Below are positions 29,829 through 36,915 of a stretch of DNA of 36,915 bases, one piece after another. The position numbers and the translations under genes are program-made. Position 1 is the first letter of the stretch. Each line of letters starts with the position of its first letter. The notes under the pieces are model-generated. The model saw only the letters and a program-made list of their open reading frames with translations, had not been told where the DNA came from and did not search any database. Source of the DNA: a virus; the IMG/VR virus record IMGVR_UViG_3300028559_000101, positions 1 to 36,915 of that record; one strand, written 5' to 3'.

Positions 29829-30056
29829 TTGAAAGATCAACGAGCTAGAGGATTGCTGTTAGACACATTCTTTAACGAAGAAATGGACTTGATTGAGCAA
29901 TCACAAATAGACATTATCGTGAACTCAGCACCACACGAAATAGATGAACGGGAAGAAGCATATCGTATGCAACGAGCCGTGAAAGCAATTAGAGCGCACT
30001 TTCAGTCTTTGGCCCAAACGGACAAGATTGATAGTAAACGCTGGAAGATTCTTTAG
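29829..30056 (+). CDS. 75-aa helical protein before the scaffold gene
   Basis: Start TTG 29829, with AAGGA 7-11 nt upstream. Helical and charged: KDQRARGLLLDTFFNEEMDL, IDEREEAYRMQRAVKAIRAH. I recall similar small proteins between portal and scaffold genes of environmental podoviruses. Followed by 50 bp containing a CCTGA/TCAGG hairpin and the scaffold start. Confidence 0.6.
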   Translation: MKDQRARGLLLDTFFNEEMDLIEQSQIDIIVNSAPHEIDEREEAYRMQRAVKAIRAHFQSLAQTDKIDSKRWKIL

Positions 30057-30106
30057 CACTTGCTAAGAACTGCACCTGACAGTATCAGGAACAATTAGGG
30101 AAGAAC

Positions 30107-31072
30107 ATGAGTGAAAACATCACCCCGTCAGGGAATGAATCGCTTACAGTAGATCAAGCTGCAAGTGGATTTTTGTCTATGATGGATGCGTCAGAAGCCT
30201 CGCAAGAGCAAACTAATGAGCAGCCAGAACAGGCAATGGAAGCCCAAGCAGAAGAAGAATACGAGGAATCGTATGATTCGGATGACTCAGAGGAGCAAGA
30301 ACAGGAACAAGAGCAACCAAAGTACCGTGTCAAAGTAGAAGGACAGGAGTACGAGGTTACGCAGGATGAACTTGTTAAAGGCTACCAAAGAGAAGCTGAC
30401 TATACTAAAAAAACCCAAAAACTTGCAGAGCAACGAAAGGCTGTAGAAGCTGAGTACATTGCGGTAGAGCAAGCAAAACAACTACGGGACACCTACGCAC
30501 AACGGTTGCAGATCATTGAGCAAGCGCTTAAATCGCAAACGCCAAGCGAGGACTTGGAAGCCCTAAAGGAAGTAGACCCAATCGGCTATGCCGTAAGGGT
30601 TGCAGAAAAGTCGGAAAGAGAAAAGCAGTTATACGCTATCAGAGCCGAGCAGCACAGAATTGCACAAATGCAACAATCTGAAAATGCCGAGCAATTACAG
30701 CGTGTAGTAGCTTCTGAGGCTGATAAGCTAAAGACTGTCCTACCCGATTATGCTGATCCTGAGAAGGGCGAGCAGGTACGAACCAATATACGCAAGTATG
30801 CTGAGAGTATCGGCTTTCAAGCCAATGAACTGGCACAAGTCTATGACTCTCGTGCTGTTCTGACTTTGTATAAAGCAATGCAGTATGACAAACTGATGAG
30901 CAACAAAGGTGCTGTTACCAAACAAGTAGCACAAGCGCCTAAGATGCTGAAATCAGGGACATCAAGACCGCAAGGCAGTTTAGAGTCAGAGCAAACTAAG
31001 AAGTTAAAACAGCAGTTTAGAAAGTCAGGAAAAGTTTCTGACGCTGCTAAATTATTTGAAAAATTTGTTTAA
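30107..31072 (+). CDS. Capsid scaffolding protein
   Basis: 321 aa, extremely acidic N-terminal third (about 25-70 rich in Glu, Gln and Ser) and then RVKVEGQEYEVTQDELVKGY (about 76-95), a scaffold hallmark. A long coiled coil follows (about 96-215) and the C-terminus is basic (KKLKQQFRKSGKVSDAAKLF), as in scaffolds that bind the capsid protein with their C-terminus. Directly upstream of the capsid gene. GGGAAGAAC precedes the ATG. Confidence 0.88.
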   Translation: MSENITPSGNESLTVDQAASGFLSMMDASEASQEQTNEQPEQAMEAQAEEEYEESYDSDDSEEQEQEQEQPKYRVKVEGQEYEVTQDELVKGYQREADYTKKTQKLAEQRKAVEAEYIAVEQAKQLRDTYAQRLQIIEQALKSQTPSEDLEALKEVDPIGYAVRVAEKSEREKQLYAIRAEQHRIAQMQQSENAEQLQRVVASEADKLKTVLPDYADPEKGEQVRTNIRKYAESIGFQANELAQVYDSRAVLTLYKAMQYDKLMSNKGAVTKQVAQAPKMLKSGTSRPQGSLESEQTKKLKQQFRKSGKVSDAAKLFEKFV

Positions 31073-31082
31073 GGAGAATTAA

Positions 31083-32054
31083 ATGACTGCACCAATCGGT
31101 ACATATACAGTACACGACACAAGTTCAACCCGTGGTGGTTTGCGTGAGGACTTGTCCGATATGATTTATGACTTGAGCCCAACAGACACGCCTTTAATGA
31201 GTACGATTGCTAAAAGCAAAGCAACTGCCGTTTATCATGAGTGGCAAACGGACTCGCTTGCTGCCGCAACCACAGCAAATGCCTTAGTCGAAGGAGACGA
31301 TGCTGTAGCTACAACTGCTTCACCTACATTCCGTATTGGTAACTATACCCAGATCGTTGGTAAGACAATCCAGGTATCAGGTACTTTGGAAGCCGTAGAC
31401 AAAGCAGGTCGCAAATCTCAGAAAGCCTATGAATTGGCTAAAGCATCGTCTGAAATCAAGCGTGATATTGAAACTATCCTTTTTGCTAACCAAGGCAAAA
31501 CGGCTGGTTCAAGCTCAACTGCTCGCAAGATGGGTACTATGCTTTCATGGCTCAAGTCCAACACCAGCTTTGATGCTACTTCTGGCGCTGATCCTGCAAC
31601 TGCTGGTACTTCTACCCGTACTGACGGAAGCACCCGTACATTCACAGAAACAATCTTGAAAGAGATTATCCGTGAGGCGTACATTAACGGTGGCAATCCT
31701 AAGGTTCTGTATGTTTCGCCAATCGGCAAGCAGAAAGTATCTAGCTTCACAGGTATTGCAGAGCAGCGTTATCAAGCTCCTAGCGATGCTCCAACAACGA
31801 TCATCGGCGCTGCTGATGTGTATTTGAGCGACTTTGGCTCAATCTCGGTTGTTCCAGATCGCTTCATGCGCACCCGTGACGCAATCGTAGTTGATCCTGA
31901 GTATGCAGCATTGGCTTACTTGCGCCCATTCCAAACCATTGAGTTGGCTAAGACTGGCGACTCTGAGAAAACCCAGTTAATTGCTGAGTTGACCTTGGAA
32001 ATGCGTAACGAAGCTGCTCATGGTATCGCAGCAGACTTGAACTTTGCACTGTAA
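31083..32054 (+). CDS. Major capsid protein (DUF5309-type HK97 fold)
   Basis: 323 aa, RBS AAGGAG before the ATG. The N-terminal pattern TRGGLREDLSDMIYDLSPTD and TPLMSTIAKSKATAVYHEWQ (about 13-55) is that of DUF5309 capsid proteins. Further conserved blocks are KTIQVSGTLEAVDKAGRK, KRDIETILFANQGKTAG and YVSPIGKQKVSSFTG (about 210-225). It forms the icosahedral shell, together with the scaffold upstream. Codon choice is more regular than in early genes, as expected for the most abundant product. Confidence 0.92.
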   Translation: MTAPIGTYTVHDTSSTRGGLREDLSDMIYDLSPTDTPLMSTIAKSKATAVYHEWQTDSLAAATTANALVEGDDAVATTASPTFRIGNYTQIVGKTIQVSGTLEAVDKAGRKSQKAYELAKASSEIKRDIETILFANQGKTAGSSSTARKMGTMLSWLKSNTSFDATSGADPATAGTSTRTDGSTRTFTETILKEIIREAYINGGNPKVLYVSPIGKQKVSSFTGIAEQRYQAPSDAPTTIIGAADVYLSDFGSISVVPDRFMRTRDAIVVDPEYAALAYLRPFQTIELAKTGDSEKTQLIAELTLEMRNEAAHGIAADLNFAL

Positions 32055-32063
32055 TTGATGTAG

Positions 32064-32091
32064 AATAGGGGCGGGGAAACTCGCCTCTATT
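32064..32091 (+). terminator. Hairpin after the capsid gene
   Basis: AATAGGGGCG (32064-32073) pairs with CGCCTCTATT (32082-32091), ten pairs with one G-U, 8-nt loop, followed by TCTAT. It lies 9 nt after the capsid stop. A weak or partial terminator that lowers expression of the genes downstream is likely. A TGTAGAAT box overlaps its left base. Confidence 0.65.
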
Positions 32092-32105
32092 TCTATAGGT
32101 ATCCT

Positions 32106-32426
32106 GTGAAAAGACTACTGCAAGCAGACCAGTCAGCTAAAAAGGTATCGGTAGCGGCTGATGACGGTGAAGGCGGCTTAATCATTAGAACGAGCCAAGA
32201 TGTTACCGAGATTGTAGAACAGAACAAAGCGCTATATAACGCTGGTTCTGTGCATGATAAATGGGGCGATCTTACCAAGATTGCTAGTTTGCCATTTACG
32301 ATTATTGATACCCTTAACCGCAAGGGCATTATGCGTGGATTTGCCGTAATAAACGAGAAGGAATTTAGGGCTTTCCTAAATGACCCAGACAATCGCTTCT
32401 TTCGAACAAGACCAGGGCGGGTATAG
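32106..32426 (+). CDS. Putative head-completion protein, 106 aa
   Basis: Starts at GTG 32106 with only a weak AGG. KKVSVAADDGEGGLIIRTSQ (about 12-31) and TEIVEQNKALYNAG are followed by KWGDLTKIASLPFTIIDTLN and FLNDPDNRFFRTRPGRV. This pattern recurs next to capsid genes in podoviruses without assigned function. Overlaps the glycosyltransferase start by 1 nt (TAGTG). Confidence 0.65.
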   Translation: MKRLLQADQSAKKVSVAADDGEGGLIIRTSQDVTEIVEQNKALYNAGSVHDKWGDLTKIASLPFTIIDTLNRKGIMRGFAVINEKEFRAFLNDPDNRFFRTRPGRV

Positions 32427-33103
32427 TGGCTAAGAAAACTAAGGTAGCAATATGTGTCCCATGTAGGGATGAACTGATGTCAGGCTTTTGCTTTGACCTA
32501 GCTAAATTAGTGCAATACGAAGCATTACTAGGAAAAGTAGAGATTGAGCTACTGCAAATGCAGGGTACGCTGATCTTTACCCAGCGTGAACGATTGGCTG
32601 AAGAAGCCTTGAAATGGGGCGCAGATTACCTAATGTGGGTAGATTCTGACATGAGATTCCCTAAAGACACGCTGTATGAGATGTTAAAACACAATGTAGA
32701 TATTGTTGGTGTCAATGCGACAACACGCAGAGAGCCAATCAAGCCTACAGCATTAAACTTAGAAATAAAGAACGCAGAAGAGCATAGCTGGATTCCGATT
32801 GATTCGTTAAACAATAACGGCATTGAGAAGTGTACGGCTGTAGGATTTGGACTTACAGTAATCAAGGCAGATGTATTTAGAAAAGTATCTCGCCCTTGGT
32901 TTAATGTAATGTGGAGCGATCACGGCGCAATCATAGGTGAGGATATTCACTTCTGCGTTAAGTGTCACGACACAGGGTACGATGTATATGTGGATCACGA
33001 TACATCTCGACAAATAGGACACATAGGCACTCGTTCATTCGGGTGGAAAGATATAGAAAATGCCTCTCTCATCGTACAACGACCTAAAGACAACGGTAGC
33101 TAG
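32426..33103 (+). CDS. GT-A glycosyltransferase within the head module
   Basis: 225 aa from GTG 32426. The GT-A signature is visible: VAICVPCRDELMSGF (about 7-21), GTLIFTQRERLAEEALKWGA (about 47-66), DYLMWVDSDMRFPKDTLYEM with the metal-binding Asp-Ser-Asp (about 67-86), and a C-terminal His cluster (DVYVDHDTSRQIGHIG). Its place among head genes suggests glycosylation of virion proteins, or simply a moron gene. It overlaps the adaptor gene by 44 nt, so it is not a recent insertion. Confidence 0.8.
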   Translation: MAKKTKVAICVPCRDELMSGFCFDLAKLVQYEALLGKVEIELLQMQGTLIFTQRERLAEEALKWGADYLMWVDSDMRFPKDTLYEMLKHNVDIVGVNATTRREPIKPTALNLEIKNAEEHSWIPIDSLNNNGIEKCTAVGFGLTVIKADVFRKVSRPWFNVMWSDHGAIIGEDIHFCVKCHDTGYDVYVDHDTSRQIGHIGTRSFGWKDIENASLIVQRPKDNGS

Positions 33104-33674
33104 TTACTTAGGTAGGTCAGATTTAACGACCCAGATTCCGGACTTTATTCGCTTGGCAGAAGATCGCCTACGCCGTGAGTTACGCATCCGTCAAATGCTG
33201 AAGGTAGTAACCGCCCCTACAACCGGTGGCGATGCAACAGTTTCTTTGCCTGCTGACTTCTTGCAAATTCGGGATATACACATATCTGGAAACCCAGTCT
33301 TTACGCTGGAGTATATGTCACCATCGTCTTTCTTCCGCAACTCTCGCTCAGTAGATAGCGGAGTACCAGTTAATTACACCGTATTGGCAAGCGAGTTTCA
33401 GTTTGCGCCTGTACCTGATTCTGCTTATACGCTAAAGATGCTTTACTACGCAAAACCTGATTACCTGTCAGATAGCGTTGCAAGCAATGTATTCCTAGCC
33501 AACTGTGCTGATGCCTTGCTGTATGGCGCTTTAGCAGAAGCCGAGCCTTACCTTATGAATGATGCCCGTCTACAAGTCTGGGCTAGTTTGTATGACCGTT
33601 CTATCAATAACATAAATGTAGCAGACGAAGGCTCAGAGTACGCTGGAGTGCCGTTACGAATGATCGTTTCCTAA
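33060..33674 (+). CDS. Head-tail adaptor protein (gp4-like)
   Basis: 204 aa. The conserved start MPLSSYNDLKTTVASYLGRS, DFIRLAEDRLRRELRIRQML and the ATVSLPADFLQIRDIHISG strand block followed by SPSSFFRNSR are typical of the adaptor/connector family downstream of podovirus capsid genes. The C-terminus has LLYGALAEAEPYLMNDARLQ. It would seat under the portal and join the tail. AGGAG precedes the next gene. Confidence 0.8.
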   Translation: MPLSSYNDLKTTVASYLGRSDLTTQIPDFIRLAEDRLRRELRIRQMLKVVTAPTTGGDATVSLPADFLQIRDIHISGNPVFTLEYMSPSSFFRNSRSVDSGVPVNYTVLASEFQFAPVPDSAYTLKMLYYAKPDYLSDSVASNVFLANCADALLYGALAEAEPYLMNDARLQVWASLYDRSINNINVADEGSEYAGVPLRMIVS

Positions 33675-33685
33675 AGGAGCATTAA

Positions 33686-34072
33686 ATGTCTGAATTTAGC
33701 AATTACCTAGAGAACGCACTCTTAAACGCAGTTCTCCGCAATACCAGCTATACCAGCCCAACAACCTGCTTTGTAGGCTTGTTTACTTCTGACCCTACCG
33801 ATGCTGGTAGCGGCACAGAGTGTACTGGCGGCTCTTACGCTCGTATCGCTGTATCGTTTAACGCACCATCAAACGGTGTAGCTACAAATAGCGCAGATGT
33901 AACCTTTAGCCAATCCACCGACAATTGGGGAACAATCAGCCACATCGGTCTGCATGACAATGTAACCTCTGGCAATCTGTTGTTCCATACCATATTGAAC
34001 TCGTCTAAGGCTATTGGTACAGGCGATCAGTTTAAGATTACTGCTGGCGCTCTTACCTGCACTCTTGACTAA
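33686..34072 (+). CDS. Tail protein, 128 aa beta-rich
   Basis: Starts MSEFSNYLENALLNAVLRNT followed by SPTTCFVGLFTSDPTDAGSG, GGSYARIAVSFNAPSNGVAT and WGTISHIGLHDNVTSGNLLF. This is a conserved small phage tail or collar beta-sandwich protein. No enzyme motif. RBS AGGAG (33675-33679) is 6 nt from the ATG. The stop adjoins the ATG of the repeat protein. Confidence 0.7.
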   Translation: MSEFSNYLENALLNAVLRNTSYTSPTTCFVGLFTSDPTDAGSGTECTGGSYARIAVSFNAPSNGVATNSADVTFSQSTDNWGTISHIGLHDNVTSGNLLFHTILNSSKAIGTGDQFKITAGALTCTLD

Positions 34073-35038
34073 ATGCCATATAGCCTAGAGCAGTTAGATG
34101 TCTATGGCTCTATAGAAAATGTACCTTATTCGTTAGATAACAGTTTTTATGATGGTAAGGTATGTGGACCTTGGACATTAGAACAGCTAGATAACTTTGG
34201 CAGCTTAGATAGCTTAACGCTGTCGCTGGACTCAGACTTATGGGTTTCAGCCGCCTGTATTAACTTAGCCAATGTTTCTATAGATGCTAATGCAATCTTG
34301 CTCGCCTCGGCAGAGCGTACATTAGTCGGTCAAGCCCAAATCAATGGTAACTTATATGTTACTAGCGAAGGCATACGATTAGCCAACGCAAACGCTGAGA
34401 TAAACGGCGCAGCATCAGTAGACGCATTAGGCAGCGCACTTAGAACTGCAAACATACAAATAACAGGTAATGCCAACTTAGACGGTAATGCAAGTGCATT
34501 GCGTAGCGGACTGGCTGAGATAGTTTGTAGCGCCAATGTAGCTACAAATGGGGTATATATTGCTAGTGCAGAAGTGGCTATAAACGGCTCTGCAAGCCTT
34601 TCTAGTGGCTCGACAAGGGTTGTGTACTTTGATGCCGCAATAAACGCCACAGCAAGCGTTGAGAGCGATTCTATACGGGTTGCTTTAGCTAATGCACAAT
34701 TAAACGGCACAGGATCAATGGCAGGTCTTGGCGGCATGACATACTCAGGCTTTGCCGAGATCAATGCTAGTGGTAATGTTGCGGTGCAAGGTAGGTTAAT
34801 TACCAGCGCCTTTGTACAGATTAGTGGCAATGCCTTGGTAGCTGCGAACGGATTTAAGTTTGGGCAAGAATGGTCAATCGATTCAGCAGAAGATGACACA
34901 TGGACAACGCAAACGGCTGGCGATACCAACTGGACTACGCAAAACGCTGGATCAGACACATGGACATCAGTAAACGCTGACTCTAACACATGGACAGTAC
35001 AGAATACAGGGACTCAACAATGGCAACAACAAGGGTAA
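34073..35038 (+). CDS. Repeat-rich tail protein, 321 aa (complete, right copy)
   Basis: The N-terminal 58 residues contain LEQLDNFGSLDSLTLSLDSD, resembling a segment of the 476-aa neighbour. From about 60 to 265 there are roughly ten repeats of about 20 residues with the core A-x-I/L-x-N/G-G/A-x-A-x-V (for example ANAEINGAASVDALGSALRT and ANAQLNGTGSMAGLGGMTYS), suggesting a beta-helix or solenoid. The last 50 residues have the Trp repeats DTWTTQ, NWTTQ, DTWTSV and NTWTVQ and a Gln tail. Probably a fibre or tail surface protein. The left window end holds the last 115 codons of a variant copy. Confidence 0.7.
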   Translation: MPYSLEQLDVYGSIENVPYSLDNSFYDGKVCGPWTLEQLDNFGSLDSLTLSLDSDLWVSAACINLANVSIDANAILLASAERTLVGQAQINGNLYVTSEGIRLANANAEINGAASVDALGSALRTANIQITGNANLDGNASALRSGLAEIVCSANVATNGVYIASAEVAINGSASLSSGSTRVVYFDAAINATASVESDSIRVALANAQLNGTGSMAGLGGMTYSGFAEINASGNVAVQGRLITSAFVQISGNALVAANGFKFGQEWSIDSAEDDTWTTQTAGDTNWTTQNAGSDTWTSVNADSNTWTVQNTGTQQWQQQG

Positions 35039-36450
35039 ACTTTACAGAATGGCTACCTGACCAGCCTGGCGTTGCTGGTGTAATGACAGAGGCTAAGAAT
35101 GTATATCCTGTTGCTAATGGGTATTCTGCCTTGCCTTTAGAAACCAACCTGTCTAACGCTGCAAGCGAAAACTTAACAAACATCTTTGCCGCCAAAAAGA
35201 ACGCTGTATCTTCTTTGTTTTGCTCTGGCATGACTAAGCTGTTTAGATACAATTCTGCCAATAACAATCTAGTTGATGTGTCTAAGTCTGGTGGGTATTC
35301 AACCGCTACAAGTGAGCGTTTTTACTTTACTCAATTTGGTAATGTTGTTATTGCAGCCAATGGCGCAAATAAGTTACAAGGATGGACATTAGGATCGTCT
35401 AGTGCATTTGCTGATCTAAACGCTGCTGCTCCAACAGCACGATATGTAACCGTAGTACGGGACTTTGTAGTGGCTGCTAATACTGTTACTTATCCTAACC
35501 GTGTTTATTGGTCTGATATTAACGATGAAACCGATTGGACATCAGGCGCAGGGAGTCAGTCTGATACGCAAGATATAGCAGACGGTGGCGATGTAATGGG
35601 CATTACAGGTGGCGAGTTTGGCTTAATCTTGATGGAGCGCTCGATTGTTCGTATGAGCTACATTGGTTCGCCATTCTTCTTTCAGTTTGACTCTATCGCT
35701 AGAGGATTAGGCTGTATTACGCCTAACTCAGTAGGTCAGTACGCATCCGTTACCTTCTTCTTGTCAGACGATGGTTTCTATAGTTGCGATGGTCAATCAG
35801 TTAAGCCGATTGGCACAGAAAAGGTAGATAAGTTTTTCTTTTCGGATGTAAATCTAAATAAGCTAGACGAGATGTCAGTTGCAGTAGACCCTCTTAAAAA
35901 GCTGGTTATTTGGAACTACACAGACAACTTTGCGACTAAAAAGCAGTTGATTTATAACATCACGCTTGGTCGTTGGTCTTATGCAGAAACATCAGCTAAC
36001 TTTATTAACAATGTCTATACCCCATCTACCGCTTTAGAAAGCCTAGATTTGTTTGGAACATTAGACTCATTAGGCGTTAGTTTAGACTCTCGCCAATGGG
36101 CTGGTGGTGCGCTATTGCTGGCTGGCGTATCAGGCAATCGAGCAATATCCTTTACTGGAGCGAGAAAGACCGCATCTTTAATTACGGGTGATTTTGCCTT
36201 AACTAATGCTCAGTCTTTGGTTACGCTTGCTAGACCCATTATTGATGGCGGCTCTGGATCAGTAGCTATTGCTTCACGCCTAAACCTAGACGATGGACTA
36301 ACTTTCTCTAGCCCAGTAGCGGCAGACGCAGAGAACAGAATAGGCTTACGATCTTCTGGTCGGTATCACCGTATTCGTACAATTCCTAGCGGATTGTGGA
36401 ACTTTGCCCTTGCTGTAGATGTAGATATTGCACAACAAAGCACACGATAA
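35020..36450 (+). CDS. Tail protein of 476 aa (right copy)
   Basis: Same length and domain order as 330-1760, with the start at ATG 35020 (MATTRVNFTEW) and AGGGA upstream. Differences from the left copy are mostly conservative and spread over the protein. Blocks such as RSIVRMSYIGSPF, FFLSDDGFYSCDGQ and FGTLDSLGVSLDSRQWAGGA are unchanged. This supports a constrained structural role. It overlaps the repeat protein by 19 nt and the next gene by TAATG. Confidence 0.75.
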   Translation: MATTRVNFTEWLPDQPGVAGVMTEAKNVYPVANGYSALPLETNLSNAASENLTNIFAAKKNAVSSLFCSGMTKLFRYNSANNNLVDVSKSGGYSTATSERFYFTQFGNVVIAANGANKLQGWTLGSSSAFADLNAAAPTARYVTVVRDFVVAANTVTYPNRVYWSDINDETDWTSGAGSQSDTQDIADGGDVMGITGGEFGLILMERSIVRMSYIGSPFFFQFDSIARGLGCITPNSVGQYASVTFFLSDDGFYSCDGQSVKPIGTEKVDKFFFSDVNLNKLDEMSVAVDPLKKLVIWNYTDNFATKKQLIYNITLGRWSYAETSANFINNVYTPSTALESLDLFGTLDSLGVSLDSRQWAGGALLLAGVSGNRAISFTGARKTASLITGDFALTNAQSLVTLARPIIDGGSGSVAIASRLNLDDGLTFSSPVAADAENRIGLRSSGRYHRIRTIPSGLWNFALAVDVDIAQQSTR

Positions 36451-36915
36451 TGTTTAGAACGCTACCCCAATTTGGATCAGACCCTCGAAATGTAGCCGAG
36501 ATTGTCCGTCAGATTATGAACGGTAAGACCAACAATACGGGTACGATTACATTAGCTACAGGTAACGCAACAACGACAACGCTGTTTGATGAGCGTATAA
36601 GTCCTGATACTAAGATTGTATTAGTGCCTTATTCTGCTAGTGCTTTTACAGACTCTATTCCGTATGGTGCGTTTCAAGACTCTACCGACCAAGCGGCAGC
36701 AAGCACATCTGTTGCTTACCCAATGACCTTTAATACAACAGACTACTCCAATGGGGTTTATCTGTCCAATAGCAGTAGATTAAATGTAAGAAATGCTGGG
36801 GTTTATAACTTGCAATTCAGCGCACAGCTAGAAAATCAAGACAATAATCAGCATACGGTTGATATATGGTTTAGAAAGAATGGCACAAACATAGCTAATT
36901 CAAATAGTCAATTTA
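36450..36915 (+). CDS. Tail appendage protein, N-terminal fragment (right copy)
   Basis: First 155 codons of the variant of 1760-2542, cut by the window end. Codons 1-50 differ from the left copy mainly at silent sites; from about 36600 on, the DNA is nearly identical. No stop inside the fragment. Confidence 0.7.
   Translation, partial: MFRTLPQFGSDPRNVAEIVRQIMNGKTNNTGTITLATGNATTTTLFDERISPDTKIVLVPYSASAFTDSIPYGAFQDSTDQAAASTSVAYPMTFNTTDYSNGVYLSNSSRLNVRNAGVYNLQFSAQLENQDNNQHTVDIWFRKNGTNIANSNSQF

Larger units (their letters stand above)
34691..36915. repeat. Right copy of the 2.2-kb divergent terminal homology
   Basis: Homologous without gaps to 1-2225. The two copies share the same three genes with identical lengths. 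The differences are concentrated in 1-45 and about 400-1900 (left numbering), so the copies look like strain alleles or a diverged duplication rather than an exact terminal redundancy. Confidence 0.9.

Noticed and set aside
34330-34989. 219-codon minus-strand frame
   Set aside because: It lies fully antisense to the repeat-rich tail gene, whose biased composition keeps the opposite strand open; no RBS or motif.
1-36915. Exact direct terminal repeat or cos-type ends
   Set aside because: The 2.2-kb terminal homology is clearly divergent over the 476-aa gene and at bases 1-45, so it is not a simple terminal redundancy of one molecule.

Overview
This window is essentially one tailed-phage genome, most likely a podovirus-like phage of a Gram-negative bacterium assembled from an environmental sample. 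The evidence is a complete module set (small and large terminase, portal, scaffold, DUF5309-type capsid, adaptor, tail and fibre genes, internal virion proteins) and a holin/endolysin/Rz/Rz1 cassette, which only makes sense for a host with an outer membrane. I see no integrase, excisionase, large CI-type repressor, tRNA gene or CRISPR array, so a virulent or cryptic lifestyle is more likely than classical lysogeny. A freshwater betaproteobacterial host would fit the gene styles, but that is a guess.

Layout. 1-9660 (+): end of the tail module, large Gly/Ala- and Gln-rich virion or ejection proteins, tail-fibre proteins including a polyglycine-rich adhesin. 9650-11296 (+): cupin, XhlA-like protein, holin, SAR-type endolysin, Rz and a nested Rz1. 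15718-11352 (-): early recombination operon running leftward, with ERF annealase, YqaJ/lambda-exo-type nuclease, a small protein ending in an SSB-like acidic tip, two HNH/AP2 homing endonucleases and many micro-ORFs joined by 4-8 nt overlaps. 15719-15882: control region with repeated TGTAGA sites. 15883-16369 (+): Cro/YdaS-like regulator and a nuclease. 16370-17123: 750 bp without a gene, holding a strongly structured putative RNA with a terminator that competes for its closing helix, then AT-rich sequence with direct repeats and many inverted repeats. 17124-20745 (+): replication/modification genes, including a cytosine-5 methyltransferase that is broken by an in-frame stop and a frameshift at a G9 tract and is overlapped by a second long reading frame. 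20742-22066 (-): SprT-like peptidase and metallophosphoesterase. 22145-24700 (+): glycosyltransferase, sigma-region-4-like regulator, small Cys-rich and basic proteins, class I methyltransferase. 24758-36915 (+): packaging, head and tail genes.

The first 2225 bases and the last 2225 bases are homologous, gap-free and collinear (offset 34690), but not identical. Because every other module occurs once, the simplest reading is a circularly permuted genome of about 34.7 kb whose assembly ran past its own start into a second strain haplotype. A true tandem duplication of two tail genes is the alternative.

The most unusual items are the structured RNA and its alternative pairing, the methyltransferase locus with two G9 tracts and an overlapping frame, the SSB-tip mini-protein next to the recombination genes, the HNH genes flanking a relic of a neighbouring zinc-ribbon gene, and the TGTAGA motif found at the head of nearly every transcription unit.
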